Assembly: GCA_002389645.1 (NCBI GenBank)
Contig: DGQE01000036.1
Location: forward strand, 94,580 to 158,579
Direction of reading: 5' to 3'
DNA from: Flavobacteriales bacterium UBA4422
GTDB lineage: Bacteria; Bacteroidota; Bacteroidia; Flavobacteriales_G; Salibacteraceae
Length of the DNA stretch: 64,000 nt
The translations under genes and the position numbers were made by a program. Each line of letters opens with the position of its first letter. Within the stretch, counting starts at the first letter, position 1. A model generated the notes under the pieces. That model did no database searches, was not told the DNA's origin, and was given only the letters and a program-made list of their open reading frames with translations. Below, one piece after another: positions 63,936 through 64,000 of the stretch.

Positions 63936-64000
63936 TTATCTTTCTAATTTCATTAACTCTCTTACCTTTTGTTTCCTCGCAACTTTAATGAAGTCAGTCT
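63936..64000 (-). CDS. Possible 3' end of a gene running off the right edge
   Basis: On the minus strand 20 codons (TDFIKVARKQKVRELMKLER) are open to the window edge and end at a TAA. Too short to identify; other frames close earlier. Offered only as a possibility. Confidence 0.2.
   Translation of the reverse strand, partial: TDFIKVARKQKVRELMKLER

Noticed and set aside
1..64000. CRISPR arrays, tRNA or rRNA genes, intact insertion sequences, phage genes
   Set aside because: Searched by eye for regular repeats with spacers, cloverleaf patterns with TTC-arm motifs, transposase motifs and phage modules; none found.

Overview
The window looks like a chromosomal segment of a marine or aquatic Bacteroidota bacterium, probably of the Flavobacteriales/Cryomorphaceae type. 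The grounds are type IX secretion sorting domains (a type B tail at the end of the gene at 5198-7719 and a type A tail at the end of 46731-47984), a TonB-dependent receptor with a carboxypeptidase-like N-terminal domain, many short lipoproteins with a Cys lipobox, low GC by eye, few visible Shine-Dalgarno sites, and promoters of the Bacteroidota form TTTG-N18-TAnnTTTG (17407-17437, 18414-18443). No tRNA, rRNA, CRISPR array, intact insertion sequence or phage is visible.

Layout. 1-5.1 kb: the end of a sensor histidine kinase, three small envelope or unknown genes on the minus strand, and a lipoprotein prolyl oligopeptidase. 5.2-8.5 kb: a large T9SS-exported surface protein broken by a one-base frameshift, followed by an 0.7 kb gene-free stretch of hairpin-rich, GC-richer repeats. 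8.5-11 kb: trmD-rplS with an upstream TPR gene. 11-17.3 kb: a compact tetR-adaptor-RND-TolC efflux operon with a palindrome just before the regulator. 17.4-21.2 kb: an unknown lipoprotein and a large AsmA-like protein with a TolA-like tail. 21.2-27.5 kb (minus): M23 peptidase, carboxypeptidase-regulatory-like protein, TonB receptor, lipoprotein and lipB. 27.6-30 kb (plus): a ZapB-like coiled coil, zapA, a 6S RNA and rny.

30-42.4 kb is a Wzx/Wzy-type polysaccharide locus: two sugar-nucleotide epimerases, a Gfo/Idh dehydrogenase, flippase, chain-length protein (opposite strand), polymerase, two family-4 glycosyltransferases, the initiating polyprenyl glycosylphosphotransferase and an O-antigen ligase-like protein. 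Together they would make UDP-sugars, load the first sugar on undecaprenyl phosphate, extend, flip, polymerise and ligate the glycan.

42.4-54.7 kb: a lipoprotein, a DAACS symporter, an MFS transporter, an unusual pair of multicopper-oxidase-like proteins whose copper motifs are complementary (the most interesting observation), an operon of GNAT, M20 amidohydrolase, alanine racemase and ornithine-racemase-like genes, a MATE exporter and a methyltransferase. 54.7-64 kb: an M3 oligopeptidase lipoprotein, a photolyase-like FAD protein with unusual domain order, a GT2 glycosyltransferase with an added C-terminal domain, an HI0933-type flavoprotein, and a decayed area with an rlmA C-terminal fragment, two other coding remnants and a truncated excisionase-like HTH gene near the right edge.
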